Shown here: positions 55,434 through 64,000 of the stretch, in pieces
How positions within the stretch are numbered: the first letter of the stretch is position 1
How the letters are laid out: each line of letters starts with the position of its first letter
Assembly: GCF_003201955.1 (NCBI RefSeq)
Contig: NZ_QJJM01000009.1
Coordinates: 124,001 to 188,000, forward strand
From: Blastomonas natatoria
GTDB lineage: Bacteria; Pseudomonadota; Alphaproteobacteria; Sphingomonadales; Sphingomonadaceae
Direction of reading: 5' to 3'
DNA length: 64,000 nucleotides
Notes under the pieces: generated by a model
What the model saw: only the letters and a program-made list of their open reading frames with translations
What the model was told of the DNA's origin: nothing
Database searches by the model: none
Translations under genes and position numbers: made by a program

Positions 55434-56692
55434 AAACGCCGTCCCATATTGATCCGCCGTCTGCCGACGACCAGCACGAGGACGAGTCCGACAAGCTGAA
55501 CGAGGAAGCCCCGGTGGCGCCGTCCAGCCCGGACGGCTTTCGCCTTGGCGGAGAGCCCCCACGCGTAATGCGGCTATCGCGCAAGGCTCTTGCAACGCTT
55601 GGCGTGGCTGCCAGCGTCGCTATTGGCAGTTCGTTATTTTACGCTCTTCAGCCCAAGACGCCTGTACCGCCGGAAAACCTCTACGATACCAACAGTCGCA
55701 ATCGCGCTGATCAGGTAACGGGCGCCCCTGCAAATTATAGCGATGTCCCCAAACTAGGGCCTCCGCTACCGGGTGATCTGGGAAGGCCGATCGTCGCTGC
55801 ACAACAGGATGGTCAAAATGTCCCGATCCCCCCAATCGGATCGCCGGCCAATGGCACGCCAACGCCGGATCCGAGGCGTGCAGCCGCTGAGCAGACGCGG
55901 GAACGAGCCGCGCAGGAACGCGACAGTGCGCGAACGAGTCAGCTTTTCCTCGCTGGCGGCACACGCAATAGTGACAACCGCACGCCTTCAGCTGGTGGTC
56001 TGCAGTCGGCAATCTCGAACGACATCTCCGCCGCTTCTCAGGTGCCCCTGCCGACGCCGACCTCTAACCGCCGTGGATTTCTTGAGCAGCGCGGAAGTCG
56101 CGTGACGGAAAGCCCGGAACGGATCATGCGTCTCAGCTCTCCCCATGTCGTGCAGGCTGGCAGCATCATTCCCGCAGCGCTGATCACCGGCATTCGTTCA
56201 GATCTGCCTGGCCAGATCACGGCGCAGGTGACCCAGAATGTCTATGACAGCCCGACCGGACGCATTCTGCTGATACCGCAGGGATCACGCCTGATCGGCG
56301 AGTATGACAGTGGTGTCGCAGCAGGCCAGAACCGTGTGCTGCTGGCATGGGATCGGCTCATTTTTCCGGGTGGTCATTCGATCTTGCTCGACCGCCTGCC
56401 GGGCGCGGATGCCGCCGGCATGGCAGGTCTTGAAGACCGCACCGATTATCACTGGGGCAACATGCTGAAGACCGCTCTGATTTCCACCCTATTGGGAGCG
56501 GGGACAGAACTCGTCGCCAGCGACGATAGCGACCTCGTCCGCGCGTTGCGTTTCGGGACCCAAGATACGGTCAACCAAACCGGACGGCAGGTGGTGCAAC
56601 GCCAGCTCAACGTACCGCCGACCCTGACTGTACGACCAGGGTTCACCTTGAGGATTGTGGTCACACGCGATCTGGTCCTTGAACCATTCTAA
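55430..56692 (+). CDS. trbI: Conjugal transfer protein TrbI (VirB10-like)
   Basis: A 420-residue protein with a cytoplasmic start, a membrane helix (ALATLGVAASVAIGSSLFYA), a proline-rich periplasmic linker and the VirB10 domain: IPAALITGIRSDLPGQITAQVTQNVYDS then GRILLIPQGSRLIGEYDS and GADAAGMAGLEDRTDYHWG. It spans both membranes in the core complex. It ends the trb set. Confidence 0.95.
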   Translation: MKTPSHIDPPSADDQHEDESDKLNEEAPVAPSSPDGFRLGGEPPRVMRLSRKALATLGVAASVAIGSSLFYALQPKTPVPPENLYDTNSRNRADQVTGAPANYSDVPKLGPPLPGDLGRPIVAAQQDGQNVPIPPIGSPANGTPTPDPRRAAAEQTRERAAQERDSARTSQLFLAGGTRNSDNRTPSAGGLQSAISNDISAASQVPLPTPTSNRRGFLEQRGSRVTESPERIMRLSSPHVVQAGSIIPAALITGIRSDLPGQITAQVTQNVYDSPTGRILLIPQGSRLIGEYDSGVAAGQNRVLLAWDRLIFPGGHSILLDRLPGADAAGMAGLEDRTDYHWGNMLKTALISTLLGAGTELVASDDSDLVRALRFGTQDTVNQTGRQVVQRQLNVPPTLTVRPGFTLRIVVTRDLVLEPF

Positions 56693-56706
56693 CAAGGAGT
56701 GCCCCG

Positions 56707-56934
56707 ATGACCCGCCTTAAACTCGCTGATCTCGCAGACGAAAAGCCCGTCCGGCTTACCTTGGAAATATCAGCGCGACTGCATCGGGATCTGACGGCGT
56801 ACGCGCTTGCGGTGAACGGCGGGGATCCCAAGGGTGCCCCCACAGTCGAGCGGCTCATCCCGCCCATGCTGGAGCGCTTCATCACTACCGACCGAGGTTT
56901 CTCGAAGGCTCGAAAGTCGATTCAGACAGGGTAG
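56707..56934 (+). CDS. DUF2274 domain-containing protein
   Basis: A 75-residue protein that follows trbI in most elements of this class, here with AAGGAG before its ATG. It has LKLADLADEKPVRLTLEISA, then LHRDLTAYALAVN, an RHH-like arrangement. Possibly a small DNA-binding regulator of transfer. Its end overlaps the 3' end of the convergent LysR gene by 13 bases. Confidence 0.88.
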   Translation: MTRLKLADLADEKPVRLTLEISARLHRDLTAYALAVNGGDPKGAPTVERLIPPMLERFITTDRGFSKARKSIQTG

Positions 56935-57818
56935 CGTTCGTTGATGAGGGTGAAAAAGCGCTGCAGAGCGGGATTTTCATTATCGTCGCGCCAGTAGACC
57001 GAAAATTCCAGCCGTGCCGTGCCGTTCTGGTCATGGATTTCCCGGAAATTGAGGTCAGGCCAGGTGACCCCTTGCGATGCTTCGGTCACCACAGTGATGA
57101 AGCGTCCGACCGATACTATGCTGAGGACGCTTTCAAGACTGGTGTCCTGGGTGATGATGTTTGGACGATAGCCCTGCTCGGTCAGGCGAGCCGCAAGGAG
57201 GTTGGCGACGATCGGCCCTATGCCGCCGCTCGGCACAACGAAAACCTCCCGCCGAAGGTCGGTCCAATAGATCCGATCATTTTCGAGCAACCGGTGGCCA
57301 TCGAGAAGGGTGACCATGAGCCGATCCGACCAAACCCGACGTGAGCGGACGCCACTCTCTTCCATGCCGGTCGGTGCGACCGCGACATCGATTGTTCGTG
57401 ATTGCAGGGAATGCATAAGCTTTTCGGGCCCTGCCTCCACCCCGTCGAACTGCACGTCCGGGAACCGCGTCAAATAGTCGGCAAAGGTCTGCTTGAGGTT
57501 CCCGGCCATCAGCGACGAACTGTACCCCACCGCGAGGCGGCCCTGTTCGCCATAACTGACTGCACGCGCCGTGGTTTGCAGATTGTCGATATCCGTTAGG
57601 ATGCGCCGTGCCGACTCAATGAACACCCTCCCCATCTCGGTCGGCTCCGCTCCGCGTGTCGAACGGTTGAACAGTTTGATGCCGAGCTGATCTTCGAGCT
57701 GTGTTACGCGCTGGCTCAGCGTAGATTGTCGCATATGCAAAGCTGCTGCCGCGCGGGACAAACTGTTCATATCGGCGGTAAGAACCGCATAGCGCAATTG
57801 CCGAGCTTCGATCGTCAC
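56922..57818 (-). CDS. LysR family transcriptional regulator of the ICE
   Basis: A 298-residue regulator from a GTG at 57818 (AGGGGAG upstream). The winged HTH is at the start: AVLTADMNSLSRAAAALHMRQSTLSQRVTQ with LEDQLGIKLFNRSTRG, and the substrate-binding domain follows with the effector pocket around GYSSSLMAG. A LysR gene in this position, opposite to the end of the trb operon, is usual in these elements; it may control transfer or a nearby cargo gene. Its ligand is unknown. Confidence 0.9.
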   Translation of the reverse strand: MTIEARQLRYAVLTADMNSLSRAAAALHMRQSTLSQRVTQLEDQLGIKLFNRSTRGAEPTEMGRVFIESARRILTDIDNLQTTARAVSYGEQGRLAVGYSSSLMAGNLKQTFADYLTRFPDVQFDGVEAGPEKLMHSLQSRTIDVAVAPTGMEESGVRSRRVWSDRLMVTLLDGHRLLENDRIYWTDLRREVFVVPSGGIGPIVANLLAARLTEQGYRPNIITQDTSLESVLSIVSVGRFITVVTEASQGVTWPDLNFREIHDQNGTARLEFSVYWRDDNENPALQRFFTLINERYPV

Positions 57819-58022
57819 ACAGCCGCTCCCCTGACGTCTATATTTTGACCATTGAGGCGCAAACACGCCCATTTCGCAACACGAATTCTTTGAAATGGTT
57901 AGGTTTGGGACGGTCGTCAGTGTTCGTACTTGTCGGCTCTGCGTAGTTAAGGACACAGGATTTCAACAATGGCGGACGCTCTCTGGAGCGAATCTTTAAC
58001 GGCTCCACGCTATCCGACGACA

Positions 58023-58775
58023 ATGTCCATTGAACCACGCGCCCCGCGCATTGCTGTACTGATTGACGCAGACAACGCCTCATCTCGAATCGCTACTCGC
58101 CTCTTCGAGGAAATCGCAAAAATCGGGGAGGCCAGCGTTCGCAGGATCTATGGGGACTTTTCCGGAACCCGCCTCAAGTCGTGGGCCGACGTGCTCTCAA
58201 CACACGCAATCCGGGCGCAGCAGAACTTTGCATACACGACGGGAAAAAACGCCTCCGACATAGCGCTGGTGATCGACGCCATGGACCTTTTGCATACCGG
58301 GCGTTTCGATGCATTCTGCCTGGTTTCGTCAGACAGTGATTTCACCGGGCTTGCGGCCCGCATCCGCGAGCAAGGCATCGACGTCTATGGCTTTGGCGAG
58401 CAGAAAACCCCCGAGAGCTTCCGCCAGGCCTGCCGACGCTTCATCTACACGGAAAATCTTCTGCCTGAGGCGCCGACCTCGGAAGAGCCCGAACGCGCCG
58501 ACCTGCGTCCCGCGGCAGCCAAACAAGCCCCAAGCACGGCCGCCCCGCTTATTCGCAAGGCCATCGCGCAGCTGGACGATGACGGTGGCTGGGTTCCCTT
58601 GGGCCGAGTGGGTCAGCGTCTCGCTGAACTTGCCTCGGATTTCGATCCGCGCACCTATGGTCAAGCCAAGCTCAGCGATCTCGTCGACAAGGCGGGCGCT
58701 TTCGAGGTCCGGAGAACGGAGTCAGGTCATGTCCAAATCCGGGTTAAAATCGTCAACGCCAAGGGCAAAAAATAG
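58023..58775 (+). CDS. NYN domain and LOTUS/OST-HTH domain protein
   Basis: A 250-residue protein. The NYN (PIN-like) ribonuclease domain spans about 1-150: RIAVLIDADNASS with catalytic aspartates D15 and D17, NASDIALVIDAMDLLHTGRF and FCLVSSDSDFTGLAARIREQ. A LOTUS (OST-HTH) RNA-binding domain follows at about 175-250 (IRKAIAQLDDDGGWVPLGRV). Such proteins cleave or bind RNA. The ATG at 58023 places the NYN fold first; 57969 is an earlier in-frame ATG. It is divergent from LysR and convergent with the helicase gene. Confidence 0.85.
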   Translation: MSIEPRAPRIAVLIDADNASSRIATRLFEEIAKIGEASVRRIYGDFSGTRLKSWADVLSTHAIRAQQNFAYTTGKNASDIALVIDAMDLLHTGRFDAFCLVSSDSDFTGLAARIREQGIDVYGFGEQKTPESFRQACRRFIYTENLLPEAPTSEEPERADLRPAAAKQAPSTAAPLIRKAIAQLDDDGGWVPLGRVGQRLAELASDFDPRTYGQAKLSDLVDKAGAFEVRRTESGHVQIRVKIVNAKGKK

Positions 58776-58867
58776 ATACCACGGCGAAATACCGTCTCCC
58801 ATTTCAATTGCGTGGTTTGGGACATCTATCGGGGCTGCCAACTCTACAGGCGAGAAACCCTCGCATT

Positions 58868-61639
58868 TTATCTGTCCGAAATTTCCACGTACCCAATTAG
58901 CTCGGCAGAATAGCTGCCATCGCCAGTGGCTAAGCCCTTGTGTTTGAGTTCACGTTGCAGGGTCGGCTCGACCACATTCGTGAAGAGCCCGAGCCTTTCT
59001 TCAGCAGTCAAGAAGGATCTAGCGACCGGTGCGTTCAGGTACAGGGCCGACTGCCTTTCGACAGCAGGCATCCGTGTGCCGTCCGGCTGAACTGCAATTG
59101 TCTGGATCGTGGTCCGCCGCTCACCATTCGCGACAGCGGACTCAACAATCCAGAACGACAGAAGGGTCTGGCTGATGTCATCGCTGGATACGGACAGGCC
59201 CAGATGTTCTGGCTCCAGCCCCCTCCAGCGGCCCAGCTCTTCCTGAACCAACGGGTGGTCCAAGCCGAGCAATTCGATGCCTTCCTGGCTGGTGGCGACA
59301 TCGCGATCGAGCGTGAAACGCGCCTTGCGTGACCCATCAGCGGCAATCAGATCGTAGGTTTGATCATCCACCTTTGCGAGCCGTTGGTGTCGGTCGGGAA
59401 GAGAGGATGACATGAACTGGACGATCCGCCCCATCCCCGTCGAGACGTCTGAAAATGGCTGATACTCGTCGAGGCTGAATCCATCGAGGTCTTGGAACAG
59501 ATCAAACACGACCTCCCGTGCCTCTCTGGCATTAGATAGCGCAGCCTCGAGTTCTACGGTGGTTCGTTGCAGGGTGGGGTCAGACAGCGCCTCCTGATAG
59601 ACGCGGTCGTAGTTCAAGCGTTCGGATAGCTGGCCCAAAATCTGGGCCCGGAGATCCTCAGCGACATTGCCCTGATCGTCAACCTTGCCCAACGTCCGGG
59701 CGATCTCGGTGAGCTTGTCATCCAAGAGAAGGAATATCCGCCCCTCAATCGTGTCGGAAAGAACGAGATTATAGACCTGCGCAGTATGTGTCTGGCCGTA
59801 GCGATGGATGCGCCCGATCCGCTGCTCCATATCCATCGGATTCCAGGGTAGATCGAAATTAAACAGGATACGGGCAAACTGAAGATTGATCCCTTCACGC
59901 CCGGCTGCGGTGCAGACCAGAACACGGGGGCCATCTTTCATCCGGAAGCGGCGCTCAGCCGCGGTCTTGGCGCCATGGTCGCCGCCGCGCAGCACGACAA
60001 CGCCTTGGCCAGGATACGCTTGCTCGATCTCACGGGCGATCAGATCGACCGTACCGAGATAGGTCGCAAAGATGACGACCTTCTCGCCAGGATTTTGACG
60101 CCAAAGCGTTCCCAAACCATCCAGCAGCTTTTGGACCTTGGTCTCGCGTGATGGCGGGAACGATTCGAGCAGGTCCCCGATACGCAGCCGTTCCTCCGGC
60201 AGATGAAGATCCACGACCGACGAGGCGATATCTTCGACATGCGACGCAGCAAATTCGCTGCCATAGGGATCCGAGGCCATTTCCAGAGCATCGTCGTCGA
60301 GCTTTCTTGCAAGCCGATACTTGAGATCAGCCATCACTCGGTCGACTTCGCTATGCCCCATCGGGTCGCGGCCGAGGTCCCATTCCAGATGGATCAGTTC
60401 GCGGGCTTCATCGTACAGTCGCTCGCGACCTTCGATATCGAGCTCGCGGTCGCGGAGAAGGGCTTCCTTGAGTGTCAGCATCAAGAGACGACGCTTCAAG
60501 GTCCGGCGGACAGCAGCGAAGCTCGAAGCCGCGATCTTCTGGAAAATCGCCATCAGAAAGCCTAAAGCCCGCCCTTGGTTACCTTTGCGCTTGGCCAGAT
60601 CGAAACCGTCCTCGAGATACTCCCGCAACTTTTCGTAAAAGTCGCGTTCCTGCTCCTGCATAAGGAAAGACTCGGTGTGTACCCAGCGCCTGGAAAACAG
60701 CGGCTGACCGTCTGGCTTGCAGGCGTCCGCCTTCGTCCGGCGGTACATGACCGTATTCAGGCGGTGCCTGTGCTCCACCATCTCCTCGGGTCCGCCAAAC
60801 AAGGTCGGATTGAGCAGCTGGATCAGCATCCAGAATTGGAAGTGATTGCCCTGATGAGGCGTGGCCGATAGCAGGAGGAGGTCCCGCGTATGCCCCTTAA
60901 GAGCCTCCGCCAGCTTGTAGTTTTCGGTTTTCTTGACCTTCCCACCGGTCCTGTAGGCGGTAAGGTGATGGGCCTCGTCAAAGACCACCAGATCCCACCT
61001 TGGGGCGTCCAAAAGGCGCTTGATCCGATTTGGTCGCTTAAGCGTATCGATACTCGCAATCAGCAGGTCATGCTTCGCGAATGCGTTGGTCTTTCGATCG
61101 GTGATGTCACCTTCTGAACCGAAAACCTCGAAGTCGAGATCGAAGATTTCGTTCAGTTCACGCTGCCAGTTATTCACCAGCCCTGCCGGCACCACCATGA
61201 GCGCGCGGTTGAGTTCTCCCCGACTGGCAAGTTCTCTGAGGACCAGCGCCGTCTCGATCGTTTTGCCCAGACCGACCTCGTCAGCGATCAGAAACCTGCG
61301 GGGTGAAGCCGTCGCAATCCGGTGTGTAAGGACCACCTGGTGCGGCAAAAGGTCGATGCGGGCCGACGTCAGCGCCGATGCGCTTTCCATCAGCGGTAGG
61401 ACGTGCGCCTCGTAAGAGAGCCAAGCTTTGCGCGCCCGATCCTCGGTGCCTTCAACCGACCGAAGAATACGCTCGGTGCGGGAGAGCTCGAGCCGTACCG
61501 CAGCGACCGGCACGCGGCGTTCGCCGACACTGAAGAAGGCGCGGAGATAGCCGTCACGAGCAGGGTCGAGGACGACGCCTTGGCCAAATTCTGGATGCGT
61601 AATCCGTTCGCCGGGCTGCAACTGGGGTGATGAAACCAC
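58868..61639 (-). CDS. SNF2/RapA-type helicase of a methylase-linked defence operon
   Basis: A 923-residue protein starting at GTG. The N-terminal part (GERITHPEFGQGVVLDPARD) precedes a superfamily 2 helicase core: ADEVGLGKTIETALVLREL (motif I), VVFDEAHHL (II), LLLLSATPHQGN (III), and in the second RecA domain VVIFATYLGTVDLIA, LVCTAAGREGINLQFA and QRIGRIHRYGQ (VI). The C-terminal 260 residues are a helical extension. This is the COG0553 form used by BREX type 3 (BrxHII) and class 1 DISARM (DrmD). It starts 9 bases after the stop of the 166-residue protein; it is last in its operon. Confidence 0.85.
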   Translation of the reverse strand: MVSSPQLQPGERITHPEFGQGVVLDPARDGYLRAFFSVGERRVPVAAVRLELSRTERILRSVEGTEDRARKAWLSYEAHVLPLMESASALTSARIDLLPHQVVLTHRIATASPRRFLIADEVGLGKTIETALVLRELASRGELNRALMVVPAGLVNNWQRELNEIFDLDFEVFGSEGDITDRKTNAFAKHDLLIASIDTLKRPNRIKRLLDAPRWDLVVFDEAHHLTAYRTGGKVKKTENYKLAEALKGHTRDLLLLSATPHQGNHFQFWMLIQLLNPTLFGGPEEMVEHRHRLNTVMYRRTKADACKPDGQPLFSRRWVHTESFLMQEQERDFYEKLREYLEDGFDLAKRKGNQGRALGFLMAIFQKIAASSFAAVRRTLKRRLLMLTLKEALLRDRELDIEGRERLYDEARELIHLEWDLGRDPMGHSEVDRVMADLKYRLARKLDDDALEMASDPYGSEFAASHVEDIASSVVDLHLPEERLRIGDLLESFPPSRETKVQKLLDGLGTLWRQNPGEKVVIFATYLGTVDLIAREIEQAYPGQGVVVLRGGDHGAKTAAERRFRMKDGPRVLVCTAAGREGINLQFARILFNFDLPWNPMDMEQRIGRIHRYGQTHTAQVYNLVLSDTIEGRIFLLLDDKLTEIARTLGKVDDQGNVAEDLRAQILGQLSERLNYDRVYQEALSDPTLQRTTVELEAALSNAREAREVVFDLFQDLDGFSLDEYQPFSDVSTGMGRIVQFMSSSLPDRHQRLAKVDDQTYDLIAADGSRKARFTLDRDVATSQEGIELLGLDHPLVQEELGRWRGLEPEHLGLSVSSDDISQTLLSFWIVESAVANGERRTTIQTIAVQPDGTRMPAVERQSALYLNAPVARSFLTAEERLGLFTNVVEPTLQRELKHKGLATGDGSYSAELIGYVEISDR

Positions 61640-61648
61640 GCGTCGGCC

Positions 61649-62149
61649 TCAGGTAATTCGCAGATGGAAGAGGCCTGCGGGCTTGGCGCCTTCACGCAGC
61701 AGGATTTCCTGCGGGTACTCGTTGGCTTCACCCCACAGAATACGACCGAAGGCCAATAGGCTATCAGTATGGGGCGCAGCGCAGCGCCATTCGACGGAGT
61801 CTGTTGCAGGATGAAATTTAATGCGCCCATGGCCTGAAGGCAGCCAAAAGATCAAAGCGGCCTCACTTTCATAATGTGCCTGGAACGAGAGAATCGCGTC
61901 TTTGACTGTTTCGGCTAGCCACGCCTCGGCATCACCAGGGGCCAGCAGGTCAAGGCTACCTTCCAGACCCGCTACGACCAGCGTGTTGTTCTGGTTGCTC
62001 GGTAGATCTTCCGGCCAGCTCCTTGCCGACTGTAGGAACTGACGCAGGCTCCAAACCTCGTTGGCCACACAGACCTGATTGCGGGCTTCTTCATCCCAAA
62101 TCCAGCTGGTGCCACGCCGCTGCCAGACGGTATCGTGAGTATGCTTCAT
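61649..62149 (-). CDS. Unrecognised protein between the DUF1156 methylase and helicase genes
   Basis: A 166-residue soluble protein coupled to the methylase gene by ATGA overlap. It contains LVVAGLEGSLDLLAPGDAEAW, AHYESEAALIFWLPSGHGRIKF and LLAFGRILWGEANEYPQEIL, with tryptophan and acidic residues but no signature of a known enzyme. It lacks membrane helices. The tight coupling on both sides suggests it is a required part of the system. I do not recognise the family. Confidence 0.6.
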   Translation of the reverse strand: MKHTHDTVWQRRGTSWIWDEEARNQVCVANEVWSLRQFLQSARSWPEDLPSNQNNTLVVAGLEGSLDLLAPGDAEAWLAETVKDAILSFQAHYESEAALIFWLPSGHGRIKFHPATDSVEWRCAAPHTDSLLAFGRILWGEANEYPQEILLREGAKPAGLFHLRIT

Positions 62150-64000
62150 AGATCATACTCCTCAAACAGCGACCCCTGCTGAGGCTTGGTCGCCTGGGAC
62201 GCGGCCCAGGAATTATAGATCGTCACCGCTCGTGATGCCGCATTACGGTTGGCTTGGTCCGGACCGTTCCGTTGCAGCCATTCCAACAGAGGTTTCAGCG
62301 CCACGTGGGGTTTGAAGTTTTCGTTTTTCAATGTGTCAGACGCGTTGATGCCGCTGCCATCGAAGCAGGAGCCGATCAGTACCAGAGCTTGATCCAAGTC
62401 TGATGTTAGGCGACGCTTGTGCTTACCAGACCAGTCACGGGCAAAGTCGAGTGGGTTGACGCGGGTGAAAACCTTGCTCTTTTCCGAGCACCAACCACGC
62501 TGTTCGAATTCGTCAGGGGTCGTGATCGAGCCTTTGAGGAATTTCTGGAGCTGATCACGTTTCATCTCGGTAGCGGTGCCGAACGTGCGTAGGAACTGGC
62601 GCGTGATCGGCTCCGCGTTGACCGGGGGCGGCTCTTTGCCCTTGTCGGCGTCCTCATCAATGAGCTGGTTGATCCCGACCAGCGCATCCTTGACGGAGAT
62701 CGGTCTGCCTTCATCCACATAGACTTTGCCATAGTGACGAGAGAAATACTCCAGCGCCTTACCGCGTCGGATCACTTGGATGTCGGCGGCTGGCAGCCCC
62801 TCCTTGGCATGATTTTCCAGCATTGCCTGCAGTTGGCGCACGTCGGCCATTACCTCGCGCCGCATGCGCCCCCAGCTGACTGGTGTCGGCTCCTCCGTGC
62901 GTTTACGGCAAACGTGGATAATGTCGTACTCAATGGTCTTTGATCCGAACTCTCCGTCGCCTTTTGTCTCGTCAGAACGGATCGGATAGGTCGCCTCGAG
63001 ATAGTAGCCTGCATCGAAAAGAGACTCGAGCACGGCAACCCATGGTTCGTCTTCACTGTGGTGAAAAGTGAACGCCAAAATCCCGCTCGGTTTCAGGATG
63101 CGATGTGCTTCACGCCAGCATTGGGTGAGGAGCCTTTTGTAAAAACCATCGGGGTCTTCTGGTTCACGGGCACGATTGGCCACGGCCTCGAGAGACTTTG
63201 GTGTATATTCAGCGCTGTAATAATCTGGGTACTTGTCCTTCAAGACAAGTCGAAGCCAGACATAAAAGAAATCAGAAAGCTCGGAGTAGTGCAACAGCCC
63301 GCCGAACGGCGGATCCGTGATGACCAGGTCAAGGCTGCCATCGGACACCTGCGTCAGGTCAGTCGATGAGCCGCAGAATGGTTCGGCTGCGCGGACGGGA
63401 TCTGATGGATAGACTTTGAAGCTTTTTCCAGAAATCTCGCTAGCAAGGTCAGGATCTCGACGCTTTAGCCCCTCGGCACTAACCGCTTCCCAAGGTTGCA
63501 GCGCCCATTCCCGAGCTTCCAGTGCTCCTTCTGTACTTGAGGCCCAATTTCCCCGCCCAAGTGCAGGAAACACGCAATTCTCTACAACAGTCGATTTTGG
63601 ATGATAATTATTGTTTGAAAACATTGGCTCCGGCGTATCCCGTTGCGGATTCCAAAAGCTGAACAGGCACTGATTTCTTAAATACTGCTGAAAAGCACCC
63701 AGAACATATTCCCGAGTCTGCCAGTCATAATCACCAATGGTCGCGATAGATTTTAGCAATTGGCTATGCACAAGCAGCTGCCGTGGATTGAACATCGTCC
63801 ACCAATGGGTGAATCCATGGTTCGGAACTCCACCCTGCAAATGGTGGGTCATGAAACCATATGGCAGCTCTGACCGCGGCCAGTATGCGGCTAAATCGGT
63901 TTCCTTTCGGGCTTCCCATTCTGCCAACGCAGCGTCGTATTGTGCCGCATGGTTCTGATCGAAGGGCGCAAAAAACCGGCCACTATACGGAGCGCCGCTC
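62146..64000 (-). CDS. DUF1156 (COG1743-type) DNA methyltransferase, C-terminal part
   Basis: The frame is open from 62146 to the window edge with no start needed at 63927 (that codon is TTG inside the gene), so the N-terminal part lies outside. The visible 617 residues contain the methylase motif IV as DLVITDPPFGGLLHYSELSD, followed by FFYVWLRLVLKDKYP and SKTIEYDIIHVCRKR, all typical of DUF1156 adenine methylases. PglXI of BREX type 3 is a member. It modifies DNA, presumably for self/non-self discrimination, with the helicase downstream. The rest of the operon, upstream on this strand, is not visible. Confidence 0.85.
   Translation of the reverse strand, partial: SGAPYSGRFFAPFDQNHAAQYDAALAEWEARKETDLAAYWPRSELPYGFMTHHLQGGVPNHGFTHWWTMFNPRQLLVHSQLLKSIATIGDYDWQTREYVLGAFQQYLRNQCLFSFWNPQRDTPEPMFSNNNYHPKSTVVENCVFPALGRGNWASSTEGALEAREWALQPWEAVSAEGLKRRDPDLASEISGKSFKVYPSDPVRAAEPFCGSSTDLTQVSDGSLDLVITDPPFGGLLHYSELSDFFYVWLRLVLKDKYPDYYSAEYTPKSLEAVANRAREPEDPDGFYKRLLTQCWREAHRILKPSGILAFTFHHSEDEPWVAVLESLFDAGYYLEATYPIRSDETKGDGEFGSKTIEYDIIHVCRKRTEEPTPVSWGRMRREVMADVRQLQAMLENHAKEGLPAADIQVIRRGKALEYFSRHYGKVYVDEGRPISVKDALVGINQLIDEDADKGKEPPPVNAEPITRQFLRTFGTATEMKRDQLQKFLKGSITTPDEFEQRGWCSEKSKVFTRVNPLDFARDWSGKHKRRLTSDLDQALVLIGSCFDGSGINASDTLKNENFKPHVALKPLLEWLQRNGPDQANRNAASRAVTIYNSWAASQATKPQQGSLFEEYDL

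Larger units (their letters stand above)
30410..64000. mobile_element. Integrative and conjugative element with Trb (P-type) transfer system, integrated at tRNA-Gly
   Basis: From the 3' part of tRNA-Gly the backbone runs: DUF736, XRE, DUF2285/DUF6499, excisionase-like HTH, RepA, DUF2840, TraF, lytic transglycosylase, DUF3363 relaxase, TraG, RHH, trbBCDEJ-K-LFGI, DUF2274, LysR. This is the known order of alphaproteobacterial Trb-type ICEs and related plasmids. Two cargo regions are inserted or appended (42226-47521 and 58023-64000). The tRNA as left limit is an inference from location; the right limit and the integrase are not in the window, so the end given here is just the window edge. Confidence 0.82.

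Noticed and set aside
58868-64000. Full BREX type 3 or DISARM assignment
   Set aside because: Only the methylase and helicase are visible; pglZ, brxC, drmA and drmB are not in the window, so naming a type would be unsupported.

Overview
The window is GC-rich and reads as a chromosomal segment of an alphaproteobacterium, most probably a member of the Sphingomonadales. The pointers are a bacterial-type lycopene cyclase gene, the lptC-lptA-lptB-rpoN order, an intergenic inverted repeat of a type I associate with sphingomonads, and a Trb-type integrative element of the kind seen in sphingomonads and rhizobia. No 16S rRNA gene is present, so the genus cannot be given.

Positions 1-30,400 are ordinary chromosome: a SulP transporter (cut by the edge), crtY divergent from a di-iron hydroxylase, a GtrA protein with a DUF2029 (GT87-like) mannosyltransferase, a TPP-riboswitch-controlled thiC followed by a frameshifted DUF4160 gene and a DUF2442 gene, an ABC-2 exporter, an AIM24-like protein, a MipA/OmpV porin, a second DUF2029 paralogue, isocitrate lyase, two VOC proteins, an amidase, ung, an acyl-CoA dehydrogenase/SDR operon, a protein with two cold-shock domains, TerC, RNase D, the Lpt LPS-export genes, rpoN, a LON substrate-binding-domain protein and a thioredoxin-TPR protein.

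From tRNA-Gly(GCC) at 30,410-30,484 to the right edge the sequence is an integrative and conjugative element (ICE). Its order is: small regulatory genes (DUF736, XRE, DUF6499, DUF2285, an excisionase-like HTH); a plasmid-type replication initiator followed by three iteron-like repeats; DUF2840, TraF, a second DUF736, a lytic transglycosylase, the DUF3363 relaxase, TraG and an RHH protein; then trbBCDEJ-K-LFGI, DUF2274 and LysR. No integrase is visible, and the other end lies beyond position 64,000.

Two cargo blocks interrupt or follow this backbone. The first (42,226-47,521) sits between the RHH gene and trbB, which are normally neighbours. It encodes a SIR2-domain protein coupled to a HerA-type ATPase, which is the architecture of the SIR2-HerA (Nezha) anti-phage system. 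A convergent, unrecognised gene beside it carries an Mrr-like PD-(D/E)XK signature. The second, after LysR, holds a NYN-LOTUS protein and, on the opposite strand, an operon of a DUF1156 adenine methylase (cut by the edge), an unknown 166-residue protein and a SNF2/RapA-type helicase. This resembles the methylase-helicase pairs of BREX type 3 or class 1 DISARM, but lacks their other core genes within the window. These two blocks are the best candidates for an undescribed system.
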